Under the pieces are notes generated by a model. It was given only the letters and a program-made list of their open reading frames with translations, was not told the origin of the DNA and did no database searches. From positions 2,294,001 to 2,358,000 of the forward strand of contig NZ_AP025510.1 in the NCBI RefSeq assembly GCF_024347635.1: 64,000 nucleotides of DNA, in the 5' to 3' direction. Shown here one piece after another: positions 28,140-36,804 of this stretch. Source of the DNA: Vibrio tasmaniensis. GTDB taxonomy: Bacteria; Pseudomonadota; Gammaproteobacteria; Enterobacterales; Vibrionaceae. A program made the position numbers and the translations under genes. Each line of letters opens with the position of its first letter. Position 1 is the stretch's first letter.

Positions 28140-29429
28140 ATGGCGGATAAGAAAGCTACCCTTCATATTGAAGGTCAAGCGCCGATCGAATTGCCGATTA
28201 CAGAAGGTGTACTTGGTACTCCAGTCATCGACGTTCGTACACTGGGTTCTAATGGTTTTTTCACTTTTGATCCTGGTTTTCTTGCCACTGCATCTTGTGA
28301 ATCGCAAATCACTTATATTGACGGTGGAAAAGGTATCCTTCTACACCGTGGTTATCCAATTGATCAACTGGCCAATAACGCTGATTACTTAGAAGTTTGT
28401 TACATTCTTTTATACGGCGAAGCTCCTTCTCGAGCTCAATACGAAGAGTTCAAGACGACTGTCACGCGTCACACCATGGTTCATGAGCAAATTGCTAGTT
28501 TCTTCCACGGCTTCCGCCGTGATGCTCACCCAATGGCTGTTATGTGTGGTGTGGTAGGTGCGCTTGCTGCGTTCTATCATGATTCATTAGATGTTAATAA
28601 CGACACACACCGTGAAATTGCGGCATACCGCCTAATTTCAAAAATGCCAACACTGGCTGCAATGTGTTACAAATATTCTATCGGTCAACCGTTTATCTAC
28701 CCACGCAATGACCTAGGCTACGCAGAAAACTTCCTGCACATGATGTATGCAAATCCATGTGAAGAATATGAAGTAAACCCTGTTGTTGCTCGCGCAATGG
28801 ACAAAATCTTTACGTTACACGCAGATCACGAACAAAATGCTTCAACGTCAACGGTTCGTTTAGCAGGTTCTTCGGGTGCAAACCCATTTGCTTGTATTGC
28901 TGCTGGTATCGCTTCTTTGTGGGGCCCGGCTCACGGCGGTGCTAACGAAGCTTGTCTAATGATGCTTGAAGAGATCGGTAGCGTAGACAACATTGAAGAA
29001 TACGTTGCAAAAGCAAAAGACAAAGATGACCCATTCCGCCTAATGGGCTTCGGTCACCGTGTTTACAAGAACTACGATCCACGTGCAACGGTAATGCGCG
29101 AAGCGTGCCACGAAGTACTTAAAGAACTGAACATTCAAGATCCACTACTTGACGTAGCAATGGAACTTGAGCGCATCGCTCTTTCTGATGAGTACTTTGT
29201 ATCGAAGAAACTATACCCGAACGTAGATTTCTACTCAGGTATCATTCTGAAAGCGATTGGCATTCCTGTATCAATGTTCACAGTAATCTTTGCGATGTCT
29301 CGTACTATCGGTTGGATTGCACACTGGAACGAAATGCACAGCGATCCGACGAACCGCATCGGTCGTCCTCGTCAGTTGTACACGGGTGAAGAACAGCGTG
29401 ATTTCCAAGCTCTACACGAGCGCGAATAG
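28140..29429 (+). CDS. gltA: Citrate synthase (type II)
   Basis: GltA condenses oxaloacetate and acetyl-CoA, the entry step of the TCA cycle. The 429-residue length and N-terminal beta-rich domain mark the large, NADH-sensitive hexameric type of gammaproteobacteria. Catalytic His in [12 protein letters not shown] and in [14 protein letters not shown], and Asp in [14 protein letters not shown] NVDFYSG, are present. ATG at 28140 follows AAGGAG by 6 nt. It ends before a strong terminator at 29462. Confidence 0.97.
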   Translation: MADKKATLHIEGQAPIELPITEGVLGTPVIDVRTLGSNGFFTFDPGFLATASCESQITYIDGGKGILLHRGYPIDQLANNADYLEVCYILLYGEAPSRAQYEEFKTTVTRHTMVHEQIASFFHGFRRDAHPMAVMCGVVGALAAFYHDSLDVNNDTHREIAAYRLISKMPTLAAMCYKYSIGQPFIYPRNDLGYAENFLHMMYANPCEEYEVNPVVARAMDKIFTLHADHEQNASTSTVRLAGSSGANPFACIAAGIASLWGPAHGGANEACLMMLEEIGSVDNIEEYVAKAKDKDDPFRLMGFGHRVYKNYDPRATVMREACHEVLKELNIQDPLLDVAMELERIALSDEYFVSKKLYPNVDFYSGIILKAIGIPVSMFTVIFAMSRTIGWIAHWNEMHSDPTNRIGRPRQLYTGEEQRDFQALHERE

Positions 29430-29461
29430 TAAAGTTTCGACTTTTCTAATCGATTAAAATC

Positions 29462-29497
29462 AAAAAGGGTTGATGTATTAACATCAACCCTTTTTTG
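29462..29497 (+). terminator. Bidirectional terminator (gltA / ybgI)
   Basis: AAAAAGGGTTGATGT pairs with ACATCAACCCTTTTT around a 4-nt loop. It lies between convergent gltA and ybgI. Confidence 0.92.
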
Positions 29498-29565
29498 TCT
29501 TCCAGTATTTCGTATCACTTCAATGAAGGTACAAATATCCAGAAAGTCATAATCTCTAAACGTGG

Positions 29566-30324
29566 TTACACTGGATTATCGATATCAATAAACTCAACAT
29601 TCAAGCCATGTTCTTTCGCTAGCCACTCACCTAATGCCTTCACGCCATAACGTTCTGTTGCATGGTGCCCTGCAGCAAAGTAATGGATATCTTGCTCACG
29701 TGCTGAGTACGTAGTTCGCTCTGAGATCTCACCAGAGATAAACGCATCAATACCTTGAGAAGCCGCTAACTCAATGTAGTCTTGACCACCACCAGTACAC
29801 CAACCGACAGTCGTAATCATTTTGTTTTGGTTTTCTGGAGCAATATGCAGTGGCTTACGATTCAGAACTTGGTCGATTTTTTCTGCGAATTCTGCACCTG
29901 TCATTGGCGCACTCAACTTGCCAAACATCGCAACCGATTGTGGATGCCCTTCCAGACCGCCTTCGACTTCGATATCAAGTAACTCCGCCAGTTTCGCGTT
30001 GTTGCCCAGCTCAGGATGGATATCAAGCGGCAAGTGATAACCTAAAAGGTTAATATCATTTTTAATCAGAGTACGAATGCGCTTGCCCTTCATGCCGCGA
30101 ATCGCTTCTGGTTCACCTTTCCAGAAGAAACCATGATGGACTAACAAAGCGTCTGCATTCAGCTCTACAGCTCTGTCAATCAAGGCTTGAGAAGCTGTCA
30201 CACCAGTAACAATGCGCTTCACTTCTGGCGCACCTTCAACCTGCAAACCATTCGGGCAGTAATCTTTAATCTGCTGTGGCTGCAGTTTTTCGTTAAGTAG
30301 CTTTTCTAATTGTAAGTTATTCAT
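29566..30324 (-). CDS. ybgI: Nif3-family dinuclear metal protein YbgI
   Basis: YbgI belongs to the Nif3/GTP cyclohydrolase I type 2 homologue family, toroidal hexamers with a dinuclear metal site and an uncertain reaction. Metal-ligand histidines are visible in LLVHHGFFW (near residue 63), YHLPLDIHPELGNN (near 97), and the late YFAAGHHATERYG (near 215). At 252 residues it is full length. It is divergent from the DUF1853 gene, and lies near gltA as in other gammaproteobacteria. Confidence 0.92.
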   Translation of the reverse strand: MNNLQLEKLLNEKLQPQQIKDYCPNGLQVEGAPEVKRIVTGVTASQALIDRAVELNADALLVHHGFFWKGEPEAIRGMKGKRIRTLIKNDINLLGYHLPLDIHPELGNNAKLAELLDIEVEGGLEGHPQSVAMFGKLSAPMTGAEFAEKIDQVLNRKPLHIAPENQNKMITTVGWCTGGGQDYIELAASQGIDAFISGEISERTTYSAREQDIHYFAAGHHATERYGVKALGEWLAKEHGLNVEFIDIDNPV

Positions 30325-30414
30325 TTTTCTTTCCAGCTTAACTTTATAATAACGTCGTTATATCAATTTACGGGTAGAATGTCGAAAGCCCCACGATGAG
30401 TTTATGAGGAACAG

Positions 30415-31173
30415 ATGACAGCACTGCAACGTTTTTATCAATGGGTCATCGACTCACCGCCATTACTAGAAATCAAACCACCCGTTTCCGATCTTGGTGC
30501 ATTCTTAAGCACCTATGCCATCGACTCATCACACACTTATAACGGAAACCCAAGGTTAGGTTTCCTCTACCAGCATCTATGTGAACAAGTCATTGAAGCC
30601 TCACCTGATTATTCGGTCAAGCACGATGAGATTCAGATTAATGTTGAAGGCAGAACGCTAGGTGCTATCGACTTTATTCTCGAAAAAGAGAGCAACCAAA
30701 AGCTACAACATTGGGAAGTGGCGATTAAGTTTTATCTTCTCCATGAACAGACATGGTTTGGTCCTAACTCGCATGACCAATTAGATAAGAAGTTAGACAG
30801 GATGCTCACCCACCAGCTGGGTATGTCGTCTTCAACTGCCTTTGTTGAACAATATCCAGAGATCGATGTCGACTCAAAACACCTCCTCATGCAAGGTCGT
30901 CTATATACAAACCCATTCTTAGATCAAAAAGTACCGACTGAATGCTTGGGCTACGATATTAACCCAAGCCAAGTAAACGGCTTTTGGTGCTACCAAAATC
31001 AGGCTCACTTAATTACTGAAGCACTCTACCCTCTCACCAAAGAACAATGGGCGGCTGGCACTGATGATTTTAGCGGTGAACCTATCACCGAGTTTGGTGA
31101 TCGCTTTGTTCATGGGCAAACCAAATCAGGGCAATTTTGGTTTGTGATGCCACTAAGCTGGCCACGCGGCTAA
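30415..31173 (+). CDS. DUF1853 family protein
   Basis: This 252-residue soluble protein looks like the DUF1853 family. Features include LGFLYQHLCEQVIEASPDY, then an IDFILEKE ... HWEVAIKFYL stretch (residues ~80-105) whose spaced acidic residues and Lys resemble a PD-(D/E)XK nuclease core (D, E-x-K). It ends FVMPLSWPRG. The Shine-Dalgarno AGGAAC precedes the ATG. The nuclease-like reading is my inference; no function is known to me. Confidence 0.75.
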   Translation: MTALQRFYQWVIDSPPLLEIKPPVSDLGAFLSTYAIDSSHTYNGNPRLGFLYQHLCEQVIEASPDYSVKHDEIQINVEGRTLGAIDFILEKESNQKLQHWEVAIKFYLLHEQTWFGPNSHDQLDKKLDRMLTHQLGMSSSTAFVEQYPEIDVDSKHLLMQGRLYTNPFLDQKVPTECLGYDINPSQVNGFWCYQNQAHLITEALYPLTKEQWAAGTDDFSGEPITEFGDRFVHGQTKSGQFWFVMPLSWPRG

Positions 31174-31227
31174 TCCATTCAGCCATTGAGTTGATTTAGT
31201 CTTAAGCCACTTACTCACAGACAAATA

Positions 31228-31259
31228 AAAAGGGCTGATGCTTTCACATCAACCCTTTC
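31228..31259. terminator. Terminator (DUF1853 gene / pgm)
   Basis: AGGGCTGATG pairs, with one mismatch, with CATCAACCCT around a 6-nt loop, with A-rich sequence on the left and TTTCA on the right. It is convergent between the two genes and is more efficient for pgm, whose RNA ends in the T-rich side. Confidence 0.65.
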
Positions 31260-31295
31260 ACTGTTTATTTTATGACTCTACTAATCTGTATTCGA

Positions 31296-32942
31296 TTATA
31301 GGCCAGCAGCTGCAAATACTTGATTAACAATCTCTTGAGCTTCTGCTTCGATTGCTTTTAGGTGCTCTTCACCTTTAAAGCTTTCACAGTATATCTTATA
31401 GATATCTTCAGTTCCTGATGGACGAGCAGCAAACCAACCGTTTTCAGTCGTCACTTTTAGGCCGCCAATTGCAGCACCATTACCTGGAGCATGCGTTAAG
31501 CGAGCAGTAATCGCATCGCCAGCAAGTGTTTCAGCCGAAACCATCTCTGGAGATAGCTTCTTCAGCACGTCTTTTTGTGCACCATTCGCTACCGCTTGAA
31601 TACGGTTGTACTTAGATTCGCCATGTTTAGCAGCGAGCTCTTCGTAGTATTCTTGTGGGTTCTTACCCGTTACTGCTGTGATCTCAGCCGCAAGTAGGCA
31701 AAGAATGAGGCCATCTTTATCTGTTGACCAAGGCGTTCCGTCTTTACGTAAGAAAGATGCACCCGCACTCTCTTCGCCACCGAAACCAAACTGACCGTTG
31801 TATAAGCCATCAACGAACCATTTGAAACCAACTGGCACTTCACAAAGTTCGCGACCTAAGTCAGCAACAACACGGTCAATCAATGCACTTGATACCAATG
31901 TTTTACCCACTGCAACGTCTTTACCCCAACCTTCACGGTTGCGATATAGATAATCAATACACACCGCTAGGAAGTGGTTTGGATTCATCAAGCCTTTTGG
32001 CGTAACAATGCCGTGGCGATCGTAATCAGGGTCGTTACCAAACGCTAGTTGATAGTCATCTTTAAGCGCCAGTAAGCCTGCCATTGCGTACGGAGAAGAA
32101 CAATCCATACGAACAACACCATCTTTGTCTAGAGACATAAATTGGAACGAAGGATCAACCGCTTCACTTACCAAAGTAAGATCTAGGTTGTACGCTTTAC
32201 CAATTTGACGCCAGTAATCGATACCACTACCACCCAGTGGATCAACACCAATTTTGATGTTTGCTTTCTGGATCGCTTCCATATCAACCACATTAACCAA
32301 GTCAGCAACGTAAGGAGCAACGAGATCAACTTCTTTCACTAGCTCTGACTGTTTAGCCTGTGCGATAGGAGTGCGCTTAACGCCTTGCATTTGCTCAGCA
32401 ATGATAACATTCGCACGATCTTCAATCGCTTGAGTTAGCTCAGCTTCAGCAGGGCCACCGTGTGTTGGGTTGTATTTAATACCACCGTCTTGTGGTGGGT
32501 TATGCGAAGGCGTGATAACAATGCCGTCGGCTTTTTTGTCATTCACTAGGTTATGCGTAAGAATCGCGTGCGAGATACCTGGAGTTGGAGTAAAGCCATT
32601 GTTTTCTTGAATAATAACTTCAACGCCGTTGGCTACAAGCACTTCGATAACCGTAGAAAACGCAGGCTCAGAGAGGGCGTGAGTATCTTTACCTAGAAAA
32701 AGGGGACCAGTAGTACCTTGATCGGCACGAACTTCAGCCACCGCTTGTGCGATCGCTAGAATGTGGTTTTCATTAAATGTTGATTTGTCTGCTGTACCGC
32801 GATGACCTGAAGTACCAAACAGTACTTTGTGATCTGGGTTAGTAGCATCCGGTTGCTGTAAGAAATAGTTTGCAACTAAAGCCGGGATATTATGAAGATC
32901 TTCCTGCTGAGCTTTCTGCCCGGCACGAGGGTGCATAGCCAT
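31296..32942 (-). CDS. pgm: Phosphoglucomutase
   Basis: Pgm interconverts glucose 1-phosphate and glucose 6-phosphate, feeding nucleotide-sugar and glycogen pathways. The phosphoserine loop [11 protein letters not shown] (near residue 143), the metal loop DPDYDRHG (near 303) and the C-terminal phosphate loop [12 protein letters not shown] are all present. ATGs exist at 32951 and 32942; AAGGA at 32951-32955 overlaps the first but is 8 nt from the second, so I use 32942 (548 residues, MAMHPRAGQ), matching E. coli. A terminator separates it from seqA upstream. Confidence 0.96.
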   Translation of the reverse strand: MAMHPRAGQKAQQEDLHNIPALVANYFLQQPDATNPDHKVLFGTSGHRGTADKSTFNENHILAIAQAVAEVRADQGTTGPLFLGKDTHALSEPAFSTVIEVLVANGVEVIIQENNGFTPTPGISHAILTHNLVNDKKADGIVITPSHNPPQDGGIKYNPTHGGPAEAELTQAIEDRANVIIAEQMQGVKRTPIAQAKQSELVKEVDLVAPYVADLVNVVDMEAIQKANIKIGVDPLGGSGIDYWRQIGKAYNLDLTLVSEAVDPSFQFMSLDKDGVVRMDCSSPYAMAGLLALKDDYQLAFGNDPDYDRHGIVTPKGLMNPNHFLAVCIDYLYRNREGWGKDVAVGKTLVSSALIDRVVADLGRELCEVPVGFKWFVDGLYNGQFGFGGEESAGASFLRKDGTPWSTDKDGLILCLLAAEITAVTGKNPQEYYEELAAKHGESKYNRIQAVANGAQKDVLKKLSPEMVSAETLAGDAITARLTHAPGNGAAIGGLKVTTENGWFAARPSGTEDIYKIYCESFKGEEHLKAIEAEAQEIVNQVFAAAGL

Positions 32943-32972
32943 TATCGACATCCTTATATAAAATTTAAAAAC

Positions 32973-33018
32973 AAAAAAACCTCATAATATCTTCTTAGCC
33001 ATGGATATTATGAGGTTT
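32973..33018 (-). terminator. seqA terminator
   Basis: A 14-bp perfect stem (AACCTCATAATATC / GATATTATGAGGTT) with a 12-nt loop is followed on the minus strand by a run of T. It lies 14 bp after the seqA stop and just upstream of pgm. Confidence 0.92.
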
Positions 33019-33031
33019 AAATCAGATTTCG

Positions 33032-33571
33032 TTAAATTGAACCTGTTACTTTTTCTATCAATTCTGCCTGGAAACTCATGCGACTCATAAGCTGCTCAAC
33101 CATCTGTCTTTTACGGCTTGTGTTGTTATTCGTAATAACCCAAAAAGGACTTTGTGGAATAGCTTTAGGCTTAGTTGTGTTGCCGTTTGCTAACAACGTC
33201 GCTTCGTTGTCTGCAAAGTAAACACGCTTACGGCCTTTTACTTGAGTTGCTTCTGAAAAGCTTAAAGGGTCGATTTTATGCAGTGTTGATAACACAAGCA
33301 TGAAACGATCAATGGCTTTCTTTAGTGATGCAAACTCATCTGATATTAGTAGTGAGCGCATTTCTTTAACGCCATCGAACTTCTCTGGAGTAAAGCCTAC
33401 CTCTTTGCTAACAACGATACCTTTTGGCTCAACGATCTCTTCGATCGGAGCCGTGCCTTGGTTATCAACCAGTAACAAGCGGCGCAGAATATCTGAAGCG
33501 CTTTCGCCAATACGTTCTGTCTGACCCGCAATAAAACGGTATAGGTCCTCATCAACCTCAATTGTTTTCAT
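33032..33571 (-). CDS. seqA: Replication-initiation negative regulator SeqA
   Basis: SeqA binds hemimethylated GATC sites, sequesters oriC and organises newly replicated DNA. The N-terminal oligomerisation helix pair (MKTIEVDEDLYRFIAGQTER to SASDILRRLL) and the C-terminal DNA-binding domain (SPFWVITNNNTSRKRQMVEQL near residue 141) are clear. At 179 residues it is typical. It is divergent from ybfF, as in enterobacteria. Confidence 0.97.
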   Translation of the reverse strand: MKTIEVDEDLYRFIAGQTERIGESASDILRRLLLVDNQGTAPIEEIVEPKGIVVSKEVGFTPEKFDGVKEMRSLLISDEFASLKKAIDRFMLVLSTLHKIDPLSFSEATQVKGRKRVYFADNEATLLANGNTTKPKAIPQSPFWVITNNNTSRKRQMVEQLMSRMSFQAELIEKVTGSI

Positions 33572-33664
33572 TCGCTTTTCACAATCTCAATGTTTAAACT
33601 CTGGGGGATTATAGCGAGATCCGCGCGGATACTCTACGTCAAACCCACCATGAATAAGATAAAA

Positions 33665-34426
33665 ATGTCAGTACAGCTCAACTATAAAATTGAAGGTGAG
33701 GGTCACACCATTGTTTTGATCCATGGATTATTCGGTAATTTGGACAACCTTGGCTTGTTGGCTAGGGATCTAAAAGCCGATCATCAAGTACTTAGCATCG
33801 ATCTACGCAACCACGGGCAATCTTTCCATAGTGACACTCATAATTATCAAGCTATGGCAAAAGATGTGGCTCAACTGCTGAATGATCTTGAGTTAGACGG
33901 TGTTACTGTGATTGGTCACTCGATGGGTGGCAAAGTGGCGATGGCACTGACGCAACAGCTTGCGCTGCACAAATTGATTGTCTTGGATATGGCGCCGGTC
34001 GCGTACACTCAAAGTCGACACGACAACGTATTCGCAGGCCTACAAGCTGTGGTAGAAGAAAAACCGACCTCACGCTCAGAGGCGCTCAAAATCCTCGCAA
34101 AACATATCGAGATTGATGGGGTTCGCCAGTTCTTGACTAAATCTTTGTTCAAATCAGAGCAAGGCATCATGGAATGGCGTTTCAACGTTGCCTCGCTATT
34201 AAGCAACTATCCACAAATTATTGGTTGGGAACCAATCGAGAAAACCTCGGTCAAAACCTTGCTAATCAAGGGTGGTGACTCAGATTATCTGACAGCTGAG
34301 CATCAAACCGCCGTTCAACAGCAATTTTCCGACGTAAAGGCACATGTTATCGCCAATACTGGACATTGGCTACACGCGGAAAAGCCCGCTGAAGTGCTCC
34401 GTGCAATAAGAAAATTCATCGCTTAG
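33665..34426 (+). CDS. ybfF: Alpha/beta hydrolase YbfF (acyl-CoA esterase family)
   Basis: YbfF is a small alpha/beta hydrolase that acts on short acyl thioesters and esters in vitro. The oxyanion region IHGLFGNLDNLG, the nucleophile elbow GHSMGGK (near residue 93) and the catalytic His in NTGHWLHAEKP near the C-terminus are present. The open frame begins at 33590, but family alignment starts at MSVQLNYKIEG (33665, 253 residues); the ATG at 33650 is an alternative. None has a strong Shine-Dalgarno. The gene is divergent from seqA. Confidence 0.9.
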   Translation: MSVQLNYKIEGEGHTIVLIHGLFGNLDNLGLLARDLKADHQVLSIDLRNHGQSFHSDTHNYQAMAKDVAQLLNDLELDGVTVIGHSMGGKVAMALTQQLALHKLIVLDMAPVAYTQSRHDNVFAGLQAVVEEKPTSRSEALKILAKHIEIDGVRQFLTKSLFKSEQGIMEWRFNVASLLSNYPQIIGWEPIEKTSVKTLLIKGGDSDYLTAEHQTAVQQQFSDVKAHVIANTGHWLHAEKPAEVLRAIRKFIA

Positions 34427-34534
34427 ATAGGTTAATTTGTCGATATAAATGAGAGCTGTGTAATCACAGCAGATTAACTTTATCCCACAACAGTGATATA
34501 GTGCGCCCAAGCAAATTTGGTATATAAGGTTCCC

Positions 34535-34753
34535 ATGCTTTACGACTACATGAACATCATTGAATCTGTTGGTTTAGATCTTCTGTTTGCCGCGATTTTC
34601 TTTCTAATCGGAATGGCAATTAAAGACGTTCTAAAGCAGGGAAATGTTCCTGCATTTGGTCGTCGTATCGTATGGTTAGTACTTTTCCTTGGCTGCGCAG
34701 GTTTTATCGCAAAAGGGATAATCCAACTAAGCTGGGAAGGAACTGGAATCTAA
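34535..34753 (+). CDS. DUF2788 family small membrane protein
   Basis: This 72-residue protein has two predicted membrane helices (LDLLFAAIFFLIGMAI and IVWLVLFLGCAGFIAKGI) joined by a short basic loop, as in DUF2788 proteins. AAGG ends 7 nt before the ATG at 34535, so I prefer it to the ATG-less extension from 34517. It precedes fldA by 57 bp on the same strand and may be cotranscribed. The function is unknown. Confidence 0.85.
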   Translation: MLYDYMNIIESVGLDLLFAAIFFLIGMAIKDVLKQGNVPAFGRRIVWLVLFLGCAGFIAKGIIQLSWEGTGI

Positions 34754-34810
34754 CGATTTCCTCCGAACTTTATTACACCGACAACAGACAAAATGAAAGG
34801 TAATGATTCT

Positions 34811-35344
34811 ATGGCAAGTGTAGGTCTCTTCTTTGGTAGCGATACAGGTAACACTGAAGCTGTTGCTAAGATGATTCAAAAGCAATTGGGCAAGCAGCTC
34901 GTTCAAGTTCAAGACATTGCAAAAAGCAGCAAAGAAGATATCGATAACTTCGATCTGCTGCTGCTTGGTATCCCTACGTGGTACTACGGCGAAGCACAAT
35001 GTGATTGGGATGACTTTTTCCCTGAGCTAGAAGCTATTGATTTCTCAACTAAGCTTGTTGCTATTTTTGGTTGTGGCGACCAAGAAGATTACGCAGAATA
35101 CTTCTGCGATGCTATGGGTACTATCCGTGATATCGTTGAAGCGAAAGGCGGTACTATCCTAGGTCACACGTCGACTGAAGGCTACGAGTTCGAAGCATCG
35201 AAAGGTTTAGTTGAAGGTGACGACAGCCAATTCGTTGGTCTATGTATCGATGAAGACCGTCAACCTGAGCTGACTGATGAGCGTGTATCTAACTGGGTTA
35301 AACAAATCCACGAAGAGATGTGCCTAACAGAGCTAGAAGACTAA
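34811..35344 (+). CDS. fldA: Flavodoxin 1
   Basis: FldA is an FMN electron carrier used for methionine synthase, biotin and isoprenoid pathways. The FMN phosphate loop GSDTGNTEAVA (residues 9-19) and flavin-stacking loops IPTWYYGE (near 57) and GCGDQEDYAEYFCD (near 93) mark a long-chain flavodoxin. I start at the ATG at 34811 (MASVGLFFGSD, 177 residues), which has AAAGG upstream; the frame opens six codons earlier. The neighbour fur lies further downstream, as in other gammaproteobacteria, here with a DUF4442 gene between. Confidence 0.96.
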   Translation: MASVGLFFGSDTGNTEAVAKMIQKQLGKQLVQVQDIAKSSKEDIDNFDLLLLGIPTWYYGEAQCDWDDFFPELEAIDFSTKLVAIFGCGDQEDYAEYFCDAMGTIRDIVEAKGGTILGHTSTEGYEFEASKGLVEGDDSQFVGLCIDEDRQPELTDERVSNWVKQIHEEMCLTELED

Positions 35345-35394
35345 TTCATTAGCGGTTGTTAATTGTTACAATTAATGACGGTTATTTAGATATG

Positions 35395-35422
35395 AAAAAA
35401 CCTCCTTATGGGAGGTTTTTTG
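35395..35422. terminator. Bidirectional terminator (fldA / DUF4442 gene)
   Basis: AAAAAACCTCC pairs with GGAGGTTTTTT around a 5-nt loop, with tracts for both directions. Confidence 0.93.
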
Positions 35423-35440
35423 CTATTCAATGTTTATCAG

Positions 35441-35947
35441 TCAACACTCAGCTTCTAATGCTTCGTCATCATCTCTAAATTGTGGCTTCTTTCTCACATA
35501 GAGAGTTCGCTGAATTTCCGAAACCACATTCCCCTGCTTATCTTTAACGTGGATGATAAATTCGGGGAAACACTTCTCACCAAGCTGTGTCTGACGGTAG
35601 ATATCCTCAAGTTGCCCTTGGCTGATCTCAAAATCAGCATACAAGTCGGATTGACCTGGCTTGATAAAGTTAATACTCGCCTCTTTATCCCAAACATAAT
35701 ACCGCTCACCTAAAATTCCCATTAACATCAACGAATAAACGGGGTCGGTAAGAGAAAAGATACTCCCGCCATATTGAGTACGATTGGCGTTCTTATTCCA
35801 CCAACGTAACTTAAGTACCGTCTTAACAACCCTAAAATCAGCGCTAATGTGGGCTATCTTAATCCCGGCCCCCCAGAAAGGTGGCCAAATATTGAGAGCA
35901 AATTTTACAATGTTAGGTTTATATATTTTTACGAGTTGCTTATTCAT
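35441..35947 (-). CDS. DUF4442 family hotdog-fold protein
   Basis: This 168-residue protein matches DUF4442, a hotdog-fold family related to acyl-CoA thioesterases. RTQYGGSIFSLTDPVYSLMLM (near residue 58) is the hotdog helix region where a catalytic Asp would lie. It is probably cytoplasmic or membrane-associated. It is transcribed alone, convergent with fldA and divergent from fur. Thioesterase activity is possible but inferred from fold only. Confidence 0.85.
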   Translation of the reverse strand: MNKQLVKIYKPNIVKFALNIWPPFWGAGIKIAHISADFRVVKTVLKLRWWNKNANRTQYGGSIFSLTDPVYSLMLMGILGERYYVWDKEASINFIKPGQSDLYADFEISQGQLEDIYRQTQLGEKCFPEFIIHVKDKQGNVVSEIQRTLYVRKKPQFRDDDEALEAEC

Positions 35948-36074
35948 AACAACAATCCATGTTCATATCAAAAAATACCGCCACCTTTACTGGTCGTACC
36001 TCCACTATAAGTGAGATACTTCTAATTTACAAAACAGATTGTGATGTCAGTGAGTAACCCTTTGAAGTTCGTGG

Positions 36075-36103
36075 TTTATTGTTATGCCTGACTAAACTAT
36101 AAT
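36075..36103 (+). promoter_or_regulatory. Probable fur promoter
   Basis: TATAAT at 36098-36103 is preceded, after a 17-bp spacer, by TTTATT at 36075-36080. It lies 52 bp before the fur start codon. Confidence 0.6.
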
Positions 36104-36155
36104 GGTATTAATATTGAATTCTGTTAATTGCTGCAGATCATCAACAGGAAAGTAT

Positions 36156-36605
36156 ATGTCAGACAATAATCAAGCGCTAAAAGATGCTGGTCTTAAAGTG
36201 ACCCTCCCACGGCTCAAAATTTTAGAAGTATTACAACAACCAGACTGCCAACATATTAGTGCTGAAGATTTATATAAAAAGCTGATCGACTTAGGTGAAG
36301 AGATTGGTCTTGCGACCGTTTATCGCGTACTGAACCAATTCGATGATGCAGGCATTGTAACTCGTCACCACTTTGAAGGTGGTAAGTCTGTATTTGAACT
36401 TTCAACACAACATCACCACGATCACCTAGTATGTCTAGACTGCGGTGAAGTTATCGAATTCTCTGATGATCTTATCGAAGAAAGACAAAAAGAAATCGCT
36501 CAACGCTACAACGTACAGCTAACTAACCACAGTTTGTATCTGTATGGTAAAAGCATCACAGGGGATTGCAAAGGCAACCCAGACGCACATAAAGCGAAGA
36601 AGTAA
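36156..36605 (+). CDS. fur: Ferric uptake regulator Fur
   Basis: Fur represses iron-uptake genes when bound to Fe(II), including probably feoABC in this window. The winged-helix DNA-binding domain covers residues 1-80 (LKVTLPRLKILEVL, LATVYRVLNQFDDAGIV). The metal sites are STQHHHDHLVCLDCG (residues ~86-100) with the CxxC structural zinc pair. I start at the ATG at 36156 (149 residues, MSDNNQALKDAG), preceded by AGGAAAG; the frame opens 18 codons earlier but over the promoter region. It ends before a strong terminator. Confidence 0.97.
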   Translation: MSDNNQALKDAGLKVTLPRLKILEVLQQPDCQHISAEDLYKKLIDLGEEIGLATVYRVLNQFDDAGIVTRHHFEGGKSVFELSTQHHHDHLVCLDCGEVIEFSDDLIEERQKEIAQRYNVQLTNHSLYLYGKSITGDCKGNPDAHKAKK

Positions 36606-36610
36606 CACAG

Positions 36611-36636
36611 AACGCTGGCCTAGGCCGGCGTTTTTT
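36611..36636 (+). terminator. fur terminator
   Basis: AACGCTGGCC pairs with GGCCGGCGTT (one wobble-type mismatch) across a 2-nt centre, followed by TTTTTT. Confidence 0.88.
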
Positions 36637-36702
36637 ATTAGGGCTGATACTGTATTAAGAATCACAGTAGCTTGGTCCACAATTTGATTATTTCCCAGAC
36701 AC

Positions 36703-36732
36703 AAAAAAACCGGCTAGTAAGCCGGTTTTTTA
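36703..36732. terminator. Terminator (glnS, bidirectional)
   Basis: AAAAAACCGGCT pairs with AGCCGGTTTTTT around a short loop. It lies 72 bp past the glnS stop and is also a second barrier after fur. Confidence 0.92.
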
Positions 36733-36804
36733 TTAAGCGCATCTTGATAAACTAAGCTTTGAGATACAGAGCTTGGAAAAACAAAACTGAGAAAAACAAA
36801 GCCA

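Noticed and set aside
36102..36155. N-terminal extension of fur by 18 codons
   Set aside because: It would begin within the -10 element, has no Shine-Dalgarno, and homologous Fur proteins start at the ATG at 36156.
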